Source: Bradyrhizobium barranii subsp. barranii (GTDB taxonomy: Bacteria; Pseudomonadota; Alphaproteobacteria; Rhizobiales; Xanthobacteraceae). From it: 64,000 nt of DNA. The translations under genes and the position numbers were made by a program. Positions within the stretch are counted from its first letter, which is position 1. Every line of letters begins with the position of its first letter. Shown one piece after another: positions 41,515 through 49,151 of this stretch. The notes under the pieces were generated by a model, which was given only the letters and a program-made list of their open reading frames with translations, was not told the DNA's origin and ran no database searches. The stretch spans positions 4,819,501-4,883,500 of the forward strand of contig NZ_CP086136.1 in NCBI RefSeq assembly GCF_017565645.3. The letters are read 5' to 3'.

Positions 41515-42017
41515 CTAGCCGTAGATGCCGCCCGCGCTGATGCTGCCTGCGATGCTGCCGGGGAAATAGTTGGCGCCGCCGCCGCCTGTCGCGATGACGC
41601 CGTTCGAGGTTGCGGCGTAACGTGGCCCGGTCACGGTCGCGCCCGCCGGGTTGAACGTCATGCCGGACGTGTAGAGCACACCGCCCTGGTTGGCGTAGGC
41701 AAACCCTTGGCTGAAATTGAGCGTCCCAGTCAGCGGCACAGTGCCCGCGAGGTAGTTTGCCATATAGCCGTTGTTGACGGCCAACAAGTGGAAGCCCGCG
41801 TCGCCGCTGATGGTGTAGTTGCCGGTTGCGGCAATGATCGCGGCCCCGCTCGCCCGCATGTGAGCGTAACCCTGATTGAACGTCTGGAAATCAATCTTCT
41901 GGAAATAGATGATGCCGCCGCTGCTGGCATCAAAGCCGCTCCCGGCAGAGGTGGCGCGTATCCTCATGCCGCGCAAATGCCACGGGCGCACATTGTCGGA
42001 AATGAAGGCCGACGACC
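41515..42017 (-). pseudogene. Phage tail-fibre/host-interaction protein, 3' fragment cut by IS3
   Basis: About 167 codons of a repetitive beta-rich protein with short Gly/Ala/Asn motifs, for example GGIIYFQKIDFQTFNQGYAH and ANYFPGSIAGSISAGGIYG at the end. These are typical of a beta-helical phage fibre C-terminus. The upstream part is missing; the frame enters the IS3 left end at 42018. The continuation is not found beyond the IS, so DNA was lost there. Confidence 0.65.
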
Positions 42018-42088
42018 TGAAATGGACCCCGGTTTTGGGACCAGAGGCTAAGTTGGAAAAGGGCCGCTCCGTTTGATAGACGGAGGGC

Positions 42089-42382
42089 ATGATGACGAAG
42101 AAGACACGACGGAAGATCGACGCGGCGTTGAAGGCAAAGATCGCGCTGGAAGCGGTGCGGGAGCAGGCGACGGTGGCCGATCTGGCCCAGCGCTATGAGG
42201 TTCACCCGAACCAGATCTATGCCTGGAAGAAGCAGCTGCTGGACCAGGCGGCCCGGGCTTTTGACGCGGGTGTCGGGCGCGAGAGCGAGGAAACGCGCGA
42301 ACGCGAGATCGAGAAGCTGCACGCCAAGATTGGACAACTGACAGTCGAGCGCGATTTTTTAGCGCGGAGGTCCGGAAGATGA
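42089..42382 (+). CDS. IS3 transposase subunit OrfA
   Basis: A 97-residue helix-turn-helix protein ([20 protein letters not shown], then [19 protein letters not shown]) followed by a Leu-zipper-like tail ([26 protein letters not shown]). It has a GGAGG ribosome binding site. It overlaps orfB by four bases (ATGA). In this IS group OrfA and OrfB can also be made as a fusion by frameshifting at an upstream overlap. Confidence 0.92.
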   Translation: MMTKKTRRKIDAALKAKIALEAVREQATVADLAQRYEVHPNQIYAWKKQLLDQAARAFDAGVGRESEETREREIEKLHAKIGQLTVERDFLARRSGR

Positions 42383-43353
42383 GCACGCCGGACCGTCGAG
42401 GAATGCTCGATCGCGCCGACCAGGCGCTGTCGATCCGCCGGCAATGCATGTTGCTTGGCATCGCCCGTTCTGGGGTCTACCGGCCGCCACAGCCGGCCAA
42501 CGACAACGACCTTGCCCTGATGCAGCGGATCGACGAGCTGTTCACCGCCTGGCCATTCCTGGGCTCGCGGCGAATGACCGCGATGCTGAAGGCTGAGGGG
42601 CTTCAGGTCAATCGCAAGCGCGTGCAGCGGTTGATGCGCAAGATGGGCATCGCGGCGCTGGGACCGAAGCCGAACACGACAAAGCCGGCGCCGGGCCACA
42701 AGATCTATCCCTATCTGCTGCGCAACATGACGATCGACCGGCCGAACCAGGTGTGGGCGGCCGACATCACGTATCTGCCCATCGGCCGCGGCTTTCTCTA
42801 TCTCGTCGCCATCATCGACTGGGCGAGCCGTGCGGTTCTGGCGTGGCGGTTGTCGAATACGATGGACGTCTCGTTCTGCGTGGCGGCTCTGGAAGAGGCG
42901 CTGGCGACCTACGGCACGCCGGAGATTTTCAACACCGACCAGGGCAGCCAGTTCACCAGCGCGGCCTTCACCGGCGCGTTGGTGGGCGCAGGGATCAAGA
43001 TCTCCATGGATGGCCGCGGTCGTTGGATGGACAATGTCTTCATCGAGCGGCTGTGGCGGTCGCTCAAGCATGAGGACATCTATCTCAAGGGCTATGCCGA
43101 CGGCCGCGAGGCCAAGGCAGGGATCGCGAGCTGGATCGCCTTCTACAACGATCGTCGCCTTCATCAGTCCCTCGGCTATCGCACGCCGATGGCGGTCTGG
43201 CGCGAACGGATGCAGGCCGCGCAGGCTGTGGACATGGTGGACAACGCTGACGCGTTGACCACATGCCCATCTGTGGACGCCCCGGTGGATGCAAGAAGAA
43301 TCTTTCGATTAGGTGTTGCGCGTAGTCGGGTGCTGACATCTGTCCGGCCTTGA
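42379..43353 (+). CDS. IS3 transposase subunit OrfB (3' end replaced by insertion)
   Basis: An integrase-core DDE transposase. DDE residues are seen in [22 protein letters not shown] and [15 protein letters not shown]. The native end is ALTTCP followed by SQQLQQTESLAA, recoverable from the DNA on the far side of the nested element. At present the frame reads into the inserted element after ALTTCP and ends with about 28 foreign residues. All catalytic residues are present; activity is uncertain. Confidence 0.85.
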   Translation: MSTPDRRGMLDRADQALSIRRQCMLLGIARSGVYRPPQPANDNDLALMQRIDELFTAWPFLGSRRMTAMLKAEGLQVNRKRVQRLMRKMGIAALGPKPNTTKPAPGHKIYPYLLRNMTIDRPNQVWAADITYLPIGRGFLYLVAIIDWASRAVLAWRLSNTMDVSFCVAALEEALATYGTPEIFNTDQGSQFTSAAFTGALVGAGIKISMDGRGRWMDNVFIERLWRSLKHEDIYLKGYADGREAKAGIASWIAFYNDRRLHQSLGYRTPMAVWRERMQAAQAVDMVDNADALTTCPSVDAPVDARRIFRLGVARSRVLTSVRP

Positions 43354-44634
43354 TTGCGACCGTCATATGTCGCGGGCCCGTATGGGAGTTCGCGGATCAG
43401 GTCCAAATCACAGCGGCGTACTTGGAAGCACTTGGGCATGTACTGGTTTTCCCGACCCCGTCTCATCGACTGTTGCGCCGTACCTTCCGTTTGACCTTCC
43501 TACCTCCTCGACGACCTCTGGTCGGGCGGACTAAGCGATTAAGCCGCTGCGACCGGAGCTTTGTAGACCCCACCGTTGACCATCAAAGCCCACACGGTGC
43601 GAGCCATCTTGTTGGCGAGAGCGACGGCGACAAGCATGGGCGGCTTACGAGCGAGCATGCGCTCCAGCCATGCCCCTTGCGATTGACCGCGTCGGCGAGC
43701 CAGCTTCACCACCGCACTCGCCCCGATGATGAGGAGACGCCGCAGCGTTCGCTCACCCATTTTCGATATTTGGCCGAGCTTCTGTCTTCCACCAGTGGAA
43801 CGTTGCAGCGGCGTCAACCCCAACCACGCGGCGAAATCCCGGCCACGTTTGAAGTTTTCGGGCTCAGGCGCTAGCGCCATCAGAGCTGTCGCAGTGATTG
43901 GGCCGATGCCAGGAACTGTCATAAGCCGTCGAGCAACTTCCTCTTCTCGGGCTCGTCGCGCGATCTCAATATCGAGTTGCTTGATTTGCTCTTCCAGCAC
44001 CGCCAGCATCTTGACTAGGATATCGAGCGCCGGTTGCGCCGCCGTTGGCACGCTGCTCCCGGAAGCTTGCGCGTGCTCAACCAGCGCGGCGACATTGGAC
44101 GCCCCCTTTGCAACGACCAGGCCGTATTCGGCGAGGTGACCTCGCAACGCGTTTATGATCTGAGTACGTTGCCGGACCAAAAGATCGCGAGCGCGAAACA
44201 CGACCGCGCTCGCCTGCTGGTCCTCACTCTTCACGGCGGCAAAGCGCATGGTGGGGCGTTGGGCTGCTTCGCAAATCGCTTCTGCATCGGCCATATCGTT
44301 TTTCTGGCGTTTCACAAAGGGCTTTACATAGGACGGTGGAATCAGACGCACTGCGTGACCCAGCTTGCCAATCTCACGAGCCCAGTGATGGGCGCTGGCG
44401 CAGGCTTCCATCGCTACCAGGCACGCAGGCTGCTGAGCAAAGAAAGCCAGCACATTATCACGACGCAGCTGTTTGCGGAAAACAACAACGCCGCCAGCGT
44501 CTGCGCCATGTGCCTGAAAAACATGTTTCGCCAAGTCTAGTCCAATCGTGCTAACTTCGTTCACGGACGCTTCCTCTTTCTGACGGTTCAACACCCTTCA
44601 CTTTGGCACATCGATGCCGTCGAGGGGCGTCCAC
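43272..44634. mobile_element. IS110/IS1111-type element nested in IS3 orfB
   Basis: It is a 1,363-bp unit flanked by a 6-base repeat CCCATC. Sub-terminal inverted repeats are 11 bases, GTGGACGCCCC and GGGGCGTCCAC, characteristic of the IS1111 subgroup, which differs from other IS110 elements in having such repeats. Removing it with one CCCATC restores an uninterrupted orfB frame. Confidence 0.8.
43539..44564 (-). CDS. IS110 family transposase (IS1111 subgroup)
   Basis: A 341-residue DEDD transposase. The N-terminal domain starts NEVSTIGLDLAKHVFQAHG with the first Asp. The C-terminal transposase_20 domain carries LMTVPGIGPITATALMALAP and the GRDFAAWLGLTPLQRSTGG motif with the catalytic Ser region. 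The chosen GTG start has GAGG upstream; an ATG ten codons earlier is possible. It is transcribed toward the IS3 orfB. Confidence 0.9.
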   Translation of the reverse strand: MNEVSTIGLDLAKHVFQAHGADAGGVVVFRKQLRRDNVLAFFAQQPACLVAMEACASAHHWAREIGKLGHAVRLIPPSYVKPFVKRQKNDMADAEAICEAAQRPTMRFAAVKSEDQQASAVVFRARDLLVRQRTQIINALRGHLAEYGLVVAKGASNVAALVEHAQASGSSVPTAAQPALDILVKMLAVLEEQIKQLDIEIARRAREEEVARRLMTVPGIGPITATALMALAPEPENFKRGRDFAAWLGLTPLQRSTGGRQKLGQISKMGERTLRRLLIIGASAVVKLARRRGQSQGAWLERMLARKPPMLVAVALANKMARTVWALMVNGGVYKAPVAAA

Positions 44635-44759
44635 CCCATCACAGCAACTCCAGCAGACAGAGTCTCTGGCTGCGTGATAGAAAGGGATCAGGAGCGATCC
44701 GTTTCCAACTAACAAACCGGTTCAACCGGTCCCGCTCCGCGGGTCCATTTCACCCTGCA

Positions 44760-45308
44760 TTAGCCTTTGAGGTGCTCAAATGATCTGTGACGCAAAGTGG
44801 CTCGGATCGGTTCGTCGAGATATCGCTTAACAAGAAAGCTAAAAGCGATTGCAACTAGCGTCATGGTTGGTACCGCTAGCGCTGCATGATTCTGCGCAAC
44901 CCAACCTGCCGAAGTTCCGCCGAACAATAGCATGAGTAGAACGTAGTGGGTCATATAAAGCGGATATGAAAGATCTCCGATAAACTCGCTAAAACGGTTG
45001 ATCGACGGACTCCCGATTGCATTAGCGCCCAGCCAAACAAGGAGCGGATATACGATTGTGACGATCAGGAAATCGTAGGGCTTCCAAAGGAAGGGCCAAA
45101 AGAAGGTCGCAAGCAGGATAAGTGGAAGGTAATATGCTGCCCGTGGCAACAGCGGTTGCCTGCCAATACGGTAAGCAACAACGCCCGCGATAAATGAAAA
45201 ACCTACCCGTACAAAGCCAATCCAGAAGGTTCTGCGGTCGAAACCGCCGTTTAGGCTTCCGAAATCGTAGCACGTGTATGCCGTTGCAACCGCGGCGAAG
45301 GCGAGCAT
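44760..45308 (-). pseudogene. Acyltransferase family 3 protein, C-terminal fragment
   Basis: It is a polytopic membrane fragment of 182 residues with helices (WIGFVRVGFSFIAGVVAYRI, YYLPLILLATFFWPFL) and the OafA/YrhL-type end (EFIGDLSYPLYMTHYVLLML, LVKRYLDEPIRATLR). The N-terminal half with the catalytic His/Asp is missing, cut by the IS1380 insertion, and the end lies eight bases from the IS3 right end. No matching N-terminus is recognisable beyond the IS1380. A surface-polysaccharide O-acetylase remnant is the likeliest source. Confidence 0.7.
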
Positions 45309-45314
45309 CGCTAG

Positions 45315-46931
45315 CCCGTCCTATTCGTGAGAGTGCGGCTTTTGGGCCCGATTGATGCGGCCGCACATCTTGTCTGACGAGGCGCACAGGATTGCCTTCG
45401 GCTTTTCGCCGCCTGACGACCGGTACTTTGCAACGCGCTTGAGGGATGGGTTGGGCGAACGGGGGCGGACGCCCCGCCGGTCAAGGACCGAGCGGCAGCA
45501 GCGCGCCGGGCAAGCCGCAGATCAGGTCGGCTTCGGGACATGCCGCGGCAAACGCAAGGCGAATGCGGCTCGTGGTCTCGACGACACGGGCGGCGATTTT
45601 CAAGAGCCGAAGACGCAGCGTCGCGAACTCGGCAGCGGCCAATTCCCGGGCTTTGGGAATGGCGTCGCGCACGGTCAGCATCAGCCAATAAGCGGCCGTA
45701 TGGAGCACGAGACGGACCTGGTTGGCGAGCGCCGAACGGCAGCTGGTGCGATCGGAGGCGAGCTGCGTCTTATGCAGCTTGATCAGATTCTCGGCTTGGC
45801 CGCGCGCGCAATACAGGCTGTCGTAGATCCACTCGGCCGAGCCGACATCGAGGCTGGTGACGACGAAGCGGATGTCGAGGCCGAGCATCGTCGCCTCAAT
45901 ACGGGCGACAGTGCGCCGTTCGCGATCCCAGGACTTTGCCTTGTGGCGCGTCTCGGTATAGCCACGCAGAACCGGCAGGTTCTCGATGGCGCGTCGCGTG
46001 CGGATGTCGTCGGCGACCTCGTCGACTTTTCTGGCGAGAGGCTTGGTGCCGGACAGACCGAAGATGTAGTCGATGCCGTTGGTCTCGCACCACGCCATGG
46101 CCTCCGGCCGGGCATAGTGCCCGTCGCCACGGAACGTAATTTGCGTGTTGTGCCATCGCGTCCGGATATGCCGTACCAGGCGGCGCAGATGGGCACGCAC
46201 CTCGACGCCGCCCGGCGTCTTGCCGGGCCGCAGCACGACGGCCACGGGCCGGCTCTTCTCCGTGTCGTAGACGTGGATCGGCAGGAAGCAGCGTTCGTCA
46301 TAATGAGCGTTGAACAGCGAGAGCTGCTGATGGCCGTGGACGACGTCGCAGGTATCATCGATGTCGAGCGTGACGGATGCCGGCTCGTGGGGGTAGCTAT
46401 CCATCCATGCGTCGACCAAAATGTAGGTCAGCCGGATCACGTCGCGCAGGCGCGGAGCATTCTCCAGCCGCGACAGCGTCGGCTGGGAACACAAATCCCG
46501 GCCCGTGTCCGGCAGCCGTCCGCAGGCCAGTTTGAATGCCGGATCGGACCTCAGATGATCGAGGTCGTCGGCGTCCTCGTAGCCGCAGCAGATCGCGAAC
46601 ATGCGAGCGCGGAACATATCGACCAGGCTGTGCACGACCCGCGTCGGATCGCGCCGATCCGGGAACACCCGGGCCAGATTGTTGGCCAAACCGAGACGCC
46701 GCTCGGCCATCGCCAGAAGCATCACGCCCCCGTTCGAGGTTAGGCGCCCACCATCGAAGGCAGCTGTGACTTTCTTGGCGTGAACGGCTGGAAACGAGAA
46801 GGGCGGAATCGTATCGTCGGTCATGGCGGGCGTGGCGTTCGCGGTTGGAGGTGATGGGGTTGGCTTCGCAACCGAATCCTACGCCGCATCAGCGCTTTAC
46901 CCCTCAGGCGCACTCTTACGAATAAGACGGG
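45315..46931. mobile_element. IS1380 family element (1,617 bp)
   Basis: The 25-base terminal inverted repeats match at 22 positions (start CCCGTCCTATTCGTGAGAG). The flanking tetramer CTAG on both sides is a fitting target duplication. One intact transposase gene occupies most of the element. A scar of the same family lies at 40648-40679. Confidence 0.88.
45481..46824 (-). CDS. IS1380 family transposase
   Basis: A 447-residue DDE transposase. The N-terminus reads FPAVHAKKVTAAFDGGRLTS and NGGVMLLAMAERRLGL. Acidic residues of the RNaseH-like core are in DIDDTCDVVHGHQQLSLFN, ITFRGDGHYARPEAMAWCE and IYDSLYCARGQAENLIK. The frame is intact, so the element may still move. The length is as expected for IS1380. 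Confidence 0.92.
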   Translation of the reverse strand: MTDDTIPPFSFPAVHAKKVTAAFDGGRLTSNGGVMLLAMAERRLGLANNLARVFPDRRDPTRVVHSLVDMFRARMFAICCGYEDADDLDHLRSDPAFKLACGRLPDTGRDLCSQPTLSRLENAPRLRDVIRLTYILVDAWMDSYPHEPASVTLDIDDTCDVVHGHQQLSLFNAHYDERCFLPIHVYDTEKSRPVAVVLRPGKTPGGVEVRAHLRRLVRHIRTRWHNTQITFRGDGHYARPEAMAWCETNGIDYIFGLSGTKPLARKVDEVADDIRTRRAIENLPVLRGYTETRHKAKSWDRERRTVARIEATMLGLDIRFVVTSLDVGSAEWIYDSLYCARGQAENLIKLHKTQLASDRTSCRSALANQVRLVLHTAAYWLMLTVRDAIPKARELAAAEFATLRLRLLKIAARVVETTSRIRLAFAAACPEADLICGLPGALLPLGP

Positions 46932-46935
46932 CTAG

Positions 46936-47237
46936 TGCAGCTCTTGCGTCCGAGAACGCGAAAAAGCTGTGACATCTCGCGCGCCTGCACAGGCACGGTG
47001 ATCCAGCGAGGGGCAACCTGAGCCGCAGGGGGAGCCCGTGCAGGAGCCTTTTGATGGCCGGGGTGGCAGAGCCTCACGGTCTCGGGGCGCGCGTGGGCGG
47101 GGCTCCCAGCGACGGGAGGAACGGAGCCTCAACCGTAGCGGTTTCGTAGCAGAAACGGGGTGAAAAACCCGGTACCTACCGTGAACGTTTGGCAGTAGAT
47201 TCGTTGATATTACTAAAGAAAATTCTTGTGGCTCAAA
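46936..47237. other. Right end of the integrated element, no supportable gene
   Basis: Between the IS1380 and attR. It contains an arm-site-like copy of GTAGCAGAAAC (47146-47156) with a nearby partial inverted copy (GTAGCGGTTTC), and is otherwise without a recognisable gene. One minus-strand frame spans it but is Arg/Pro-rich and lacks protein character. Confidence 0.5.
47146..47156. repeat. Integrase arm-site candidate (right)
   Basis: GTAGCAGAAAC, identical to the two copies beside attL, and preceded closely by the partly inverted GTAGCGGTTTC. Confidence 0.55.
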
Positions 47238-47250
47238 CGAGCGGTTAGAG
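47238..47250. repeat. attR core candidate
   Basis: CGAGCGGTTAGAG, identical to the sequence at 25748-25760. It lies about 50 bases past the rpsR terminator, in the native rpsR-DUF2232 intergenic gap. Confidence 0.8.
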
Positions 47251-47302
47251 GCATCTTGCCCCAACCATCGGCGACCGGACGACCCGGAAGCCTTATGAAA
47301 CC

Positions 47303-47338
47303 AAAAAAGCGCGGCCGGCGGCGATGTCGCCGCCGGCC
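47303..47338 (-). terminator. Rho-independent terminator after rpsR
   Basis: A perfect 12-bp stem GGCCGGCGGCGA and its complement with a 2-base formal loop; on the minus strand it is followed by CGCGCTTTTTT. It lies nine bases past the rpsR stop and ends the rpsF-rpsR transcript before the att site. Confidence 0.85.
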
Positions 47339-47347
47339 GAATTCGTC

Positions 47348-47587
47348 TTAGCGAATGACGTAGGGCAGCAGGCCCAGGAAGCGCGCGCGCTTGATGGCGC
47401 GGGCGAGCTCACGCTGCTTCTTGGCCGACACCGCGGTGATGCGGCTCGGCACGATCTTGCCGCGCTCGGAAAGGTAGCGCATCAAGAGCTTGGAGTCCTT
47501 GTAGTCGATCTTCGGAGCATTTGCGCCCGTGAACGGGCAGCTCTTGCGACGACGGAAAAACGGACGGCGTGCACCAGCTTCAGCCAT
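47348..47587 (-). CDS. rpsR: 30S ribosomal protein S18
   Basis: A 79-residue S18, binding partner of S6 on the small subunit. The motifs [18 protein letters not shown] and [19 protein letters not shown] are diagnostic, and the end [10 protein letters not shown] is conserved. It follows rpsF by five bases and is followed by a strong terminator. In relatives the DUF2232 gene and rplI follow; here the 21.5-kb element intervenes. Confidence 0.97.
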   Translation of the reverse strand: MAEAGARRPFFRRRKSCPFTGANAPKIDYKDSKLLMRYLSERGKIVPSRITAVSAKKQRELARAIKRARFLGLLPYVIR

Positions 47588-47592
47588 TGATC

Positions 47593-48099
47593 TTACTCCG
47601 CATCCGGCGTTGTCGTTTCAGCTTCGTCGCGCGGACGGCGCGGACCGCGGTCACCGCGGAAGCCACCACCGTCGCGATCGCCGCCACGGAAACCACCCTC
47701 GCGGTCGCCACGGAAGCCACCGCCTTCACGATCGCCGCGGAAGCCGCCGCCACGGTCGTCACGCTCGCGGTCACGGTCAGCCTTGCGCATCATCGCCGAC
47801 GGGCCTTCCTCGAGCTCCTCGACGCGAACGCTGAGATAGCGGATCACGTCTTCGCTGATGCGCTCCTGGCGCTCGATCTCGGCGATCGCCGCGGACGGCG
47901 CGTCGATGTTGAGCAGCACGAAGTGCGCCTTGCGGTTCTTGTTCATGCGGTAGGTGAGGGAGCGAACGCCCCAATTCTCGGTCTTGGTGACCTTGCCGCC
48001 GAGACCCTCGACGATGCCGGTCATCTGCGCAGTCAGCTCTTCGACCTGCTGCGTGCTCGCGTCTTGGCGCGCGAGAAAAACATGCTCATAGAGAGCCAT
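47593..48099 (-). CDS. rpsF: 30S ribosomal protein S6 with Arg/Gly-rich C-terminal tail
   Basis: S6 of 168 residues. The core [20 protein letters not shown] ... [20 protein letters not shown] is complete within about 110 residues. The tail of some 58 residues is RGG-like, with repeated GGFRGDRE units ([22 protein letters not shown]) and an acidic end [11 protein letters not shown]. The chosen ATG has AAAGGA upstream; an earlier in-frame start lies nine codons before. The tail may contact RNA; it is an extension relative to E. coli S6 modification-type tails. Confidence 0.96.
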   Translation of the reverse strand: MALYEHVFLARQDASTQQVEELTAQMTGIVEGLGGKVTKTENWGVRSLTYRMNKNRKAHFVLLNIDAPSAAIAEIERQERISEDVIRYLSVRVEELEEGPSAMMRKADRDRERDDRGGGFRGDREGGGFRGDREGGFRGGDRDGGGFRGDRGPRRPRDEAETTTPDAE

Positions 48100-48290
48100 A
48101 GTGGTCCTTTCCTCATGTTGGCGCATCGCCCGGCGTCAAGCCCTTAAGAGGCCTTCGGAAAGGACTCTGGGATTAAGCTCAGAAGGCGGAAACACGGGAC
48201 GACGGGCCGACTGGCCCTGCCACACCAAAATCACGAATGATTTGCTGAGACCGTCCGTTCAGCTCCCGGCCGGGGTCTGCGGATGGCGCG

Positions 48291-48318
48291 CTTATACGGA
48301 TTTTGGCCGGCTTTGCAA
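48291..48318 (-). promoter_or_regulatory. rpsF: Promoter candidate for rpsF-rpsR
   Basis: On the minus strand TTGCAA and TATAAG are separated by 16 bases, a good sigma-70-type pair, about 190 bases before the rpsF start codon. The long leader between could hold S6/S18 autoregulation. The remaining gap up to the TetR operator shows no gene. Confidence 0.5.
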
Positions 48319-48393
48319 GGTTGGAGGCCGTGCTTTCGGCCCCGGATGGTTCCGGTGCGGGCAGCGGGACCGGTCCTCGCGGACCATACCAGC

Positions 48394-48430
48394 TTGATTT
48401 ATTTGTTTGTATAGCATACAAATAAATCAA
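48394..48430. promoter_or_regulatory. Nested palindromic operator of the TetR-desaturase pair
   Basis: A perfect 13-base inverted repeat (TTGATTTATTTGT and its complement) encloses an 11-base centre. Over that centre a second perfect palindrome, TTTGTAT AGC ATACAAA, is symmetric about a slightly different axis. The 37-bp AT-rich site lies 13 bases before the TetR start in a GC-rich surrounding, typical of a regulator-bound promoter. Confidence 0.75.
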
Positions 48431-48443
48431 CGCAGAGACCCCA

Positions 48444-49148
48444 ATGGCGGAAAAGTCGGTCCATGAGCCGTTAGAGGCGGCTGGCGACCCCAAGCATGCT
48501 GCCCGGGCTACACGTTCGGCCGGCCGCAAGATGCGGTCGCTGCTGCTGGATGCGGCGAGCCCGCTGTTCAGGGAGCGGGGGCTGTCCGGCACGGCCATCA
48601 CCGACATCGCCGCCGCAGCGGACGCGTTCCCGAGCCAGATCACCTATTACTTCCGCACCAAGGAGGCGCTGTTCGTCGAATGCGCCTGCCGCGAGCTGCT
48701 GTATCTGGCGCGGGCGACGGAGCAGGCAGCGCTGAAAGCGCGCACGCCGCGGGACTACACCCGTGCGCTGGCCGAGACCGTGACGGCGAGCGATTCGGTC
48801 GCCTTCTTCGCCGAGGCGCTGACGCTGACCCGCCGGCGCCAGGATCTTGCGCCGCTGGTCGAGCGCACCATCGAGCGCCTGCACGGTGAAGGCGCACGCG
48901 CCTATGCGAGCCAAGTTGCGCGGCACGGCTGGCGCTCCCTGCGTGCGCCCGACGAAAGCTCGCGGCGATTCTGGGCCGTCGCCATCGGCGTCATTCTCGA
49001 GGGGTACGCGATGGGCCGGTCGCCGGATGAATTGTGCGCCGAGATGCTGCGTGTGCTCGGCGAGCAGGCGAAATCAGCCAGCGACACGGCGCGGCTCCGT
49101 CTGGTCGCCGAGCGCGACGCATCTGGCAGTTCGAATGAGGAGGGTTAG
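48444..49148 (+). CDS. TetR family regulator next to a desaturase
   Basis: A 234-residue TetR regulator with a 30-residue N-terminal extension. The helix-turn-helix reads GLSGTAITDIAAAADAFPSQ then ITYYFRTKEALFVE. The C-terminal sensor domain is helical. It is separated from the desaturase by three bases and preceded by the nested palindrome. By analogy with DesT-type regulators it may sense acyl-CoA and adjust membrane unsaturation; the ligand is inferred. Confidence 0.9.
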   Translation: MAEKSVHEPLEAAGDPKHAARATRSAGRKMRSLLLDAASPLFRERGLSGTAITDIAAAADAFPSQITYYFRTKEALFVECACRELLYLARATEQAALKARTPRDYTRALAETVTASDSVAFFAEALTLTRRRQDLAPLVERTIERLHGEGARAYASQVARHGWRSLRAPDESSRRFWAVAIGVILEGYAMGRSPDELCAEMLRVLGEQAKSASDTARLRLVAERDASGSSNEEG

Positions 49149-49151
49149 GCC

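Larger units (their letters stand above)
42018..44752. mobile_element. IS3 family element, interrupted by a nested IS1111-type element
   Basis: Terminal repeats start TGAAATGGACCC at both ends and stay similar for about 25 bases. Inside are orfA and orfB of the IS3 group. The nested element accounts for about 1,369 bases, so the IS itself is near 1,366 bp. Flanking bases are not a clear target duplication, and different broken genes lie on each side, consistent with an IS-linked deletion. Confidence 0.85.
25748..47250. mobile_element. Integrated phage-derived element (about 21.5 kb) between rpsR and DUF2232-rplI
   Basis: It is bounded by the perfect direct repeat CGAGCGGTTAGAG. A tyrosine integrase and excisionase-like gene are just inside the left end. 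Chromosomal genes that are normally adjacent (rpsF-rpsR and DUF2232-rplI) lie on opposite sides. Cargo includes tape-measure and tail-fibre remnants, a serine resolvase, a replication-initiator-like gene, RHH regulators, a candidate nuclease operon and three IS elements. No capsid, portal or terminase gene is seen, so it is a decayed prophage or a phage-like satellite rather than a complete phage. Confidence 0.85.

Noticed and set aside
46932..47264. 110-codon minus-strand frame at the right end of the element
   Set aside because: Arg/Pro/Ser-rich, covers the att core and arm site, and has no ribosome binding site.
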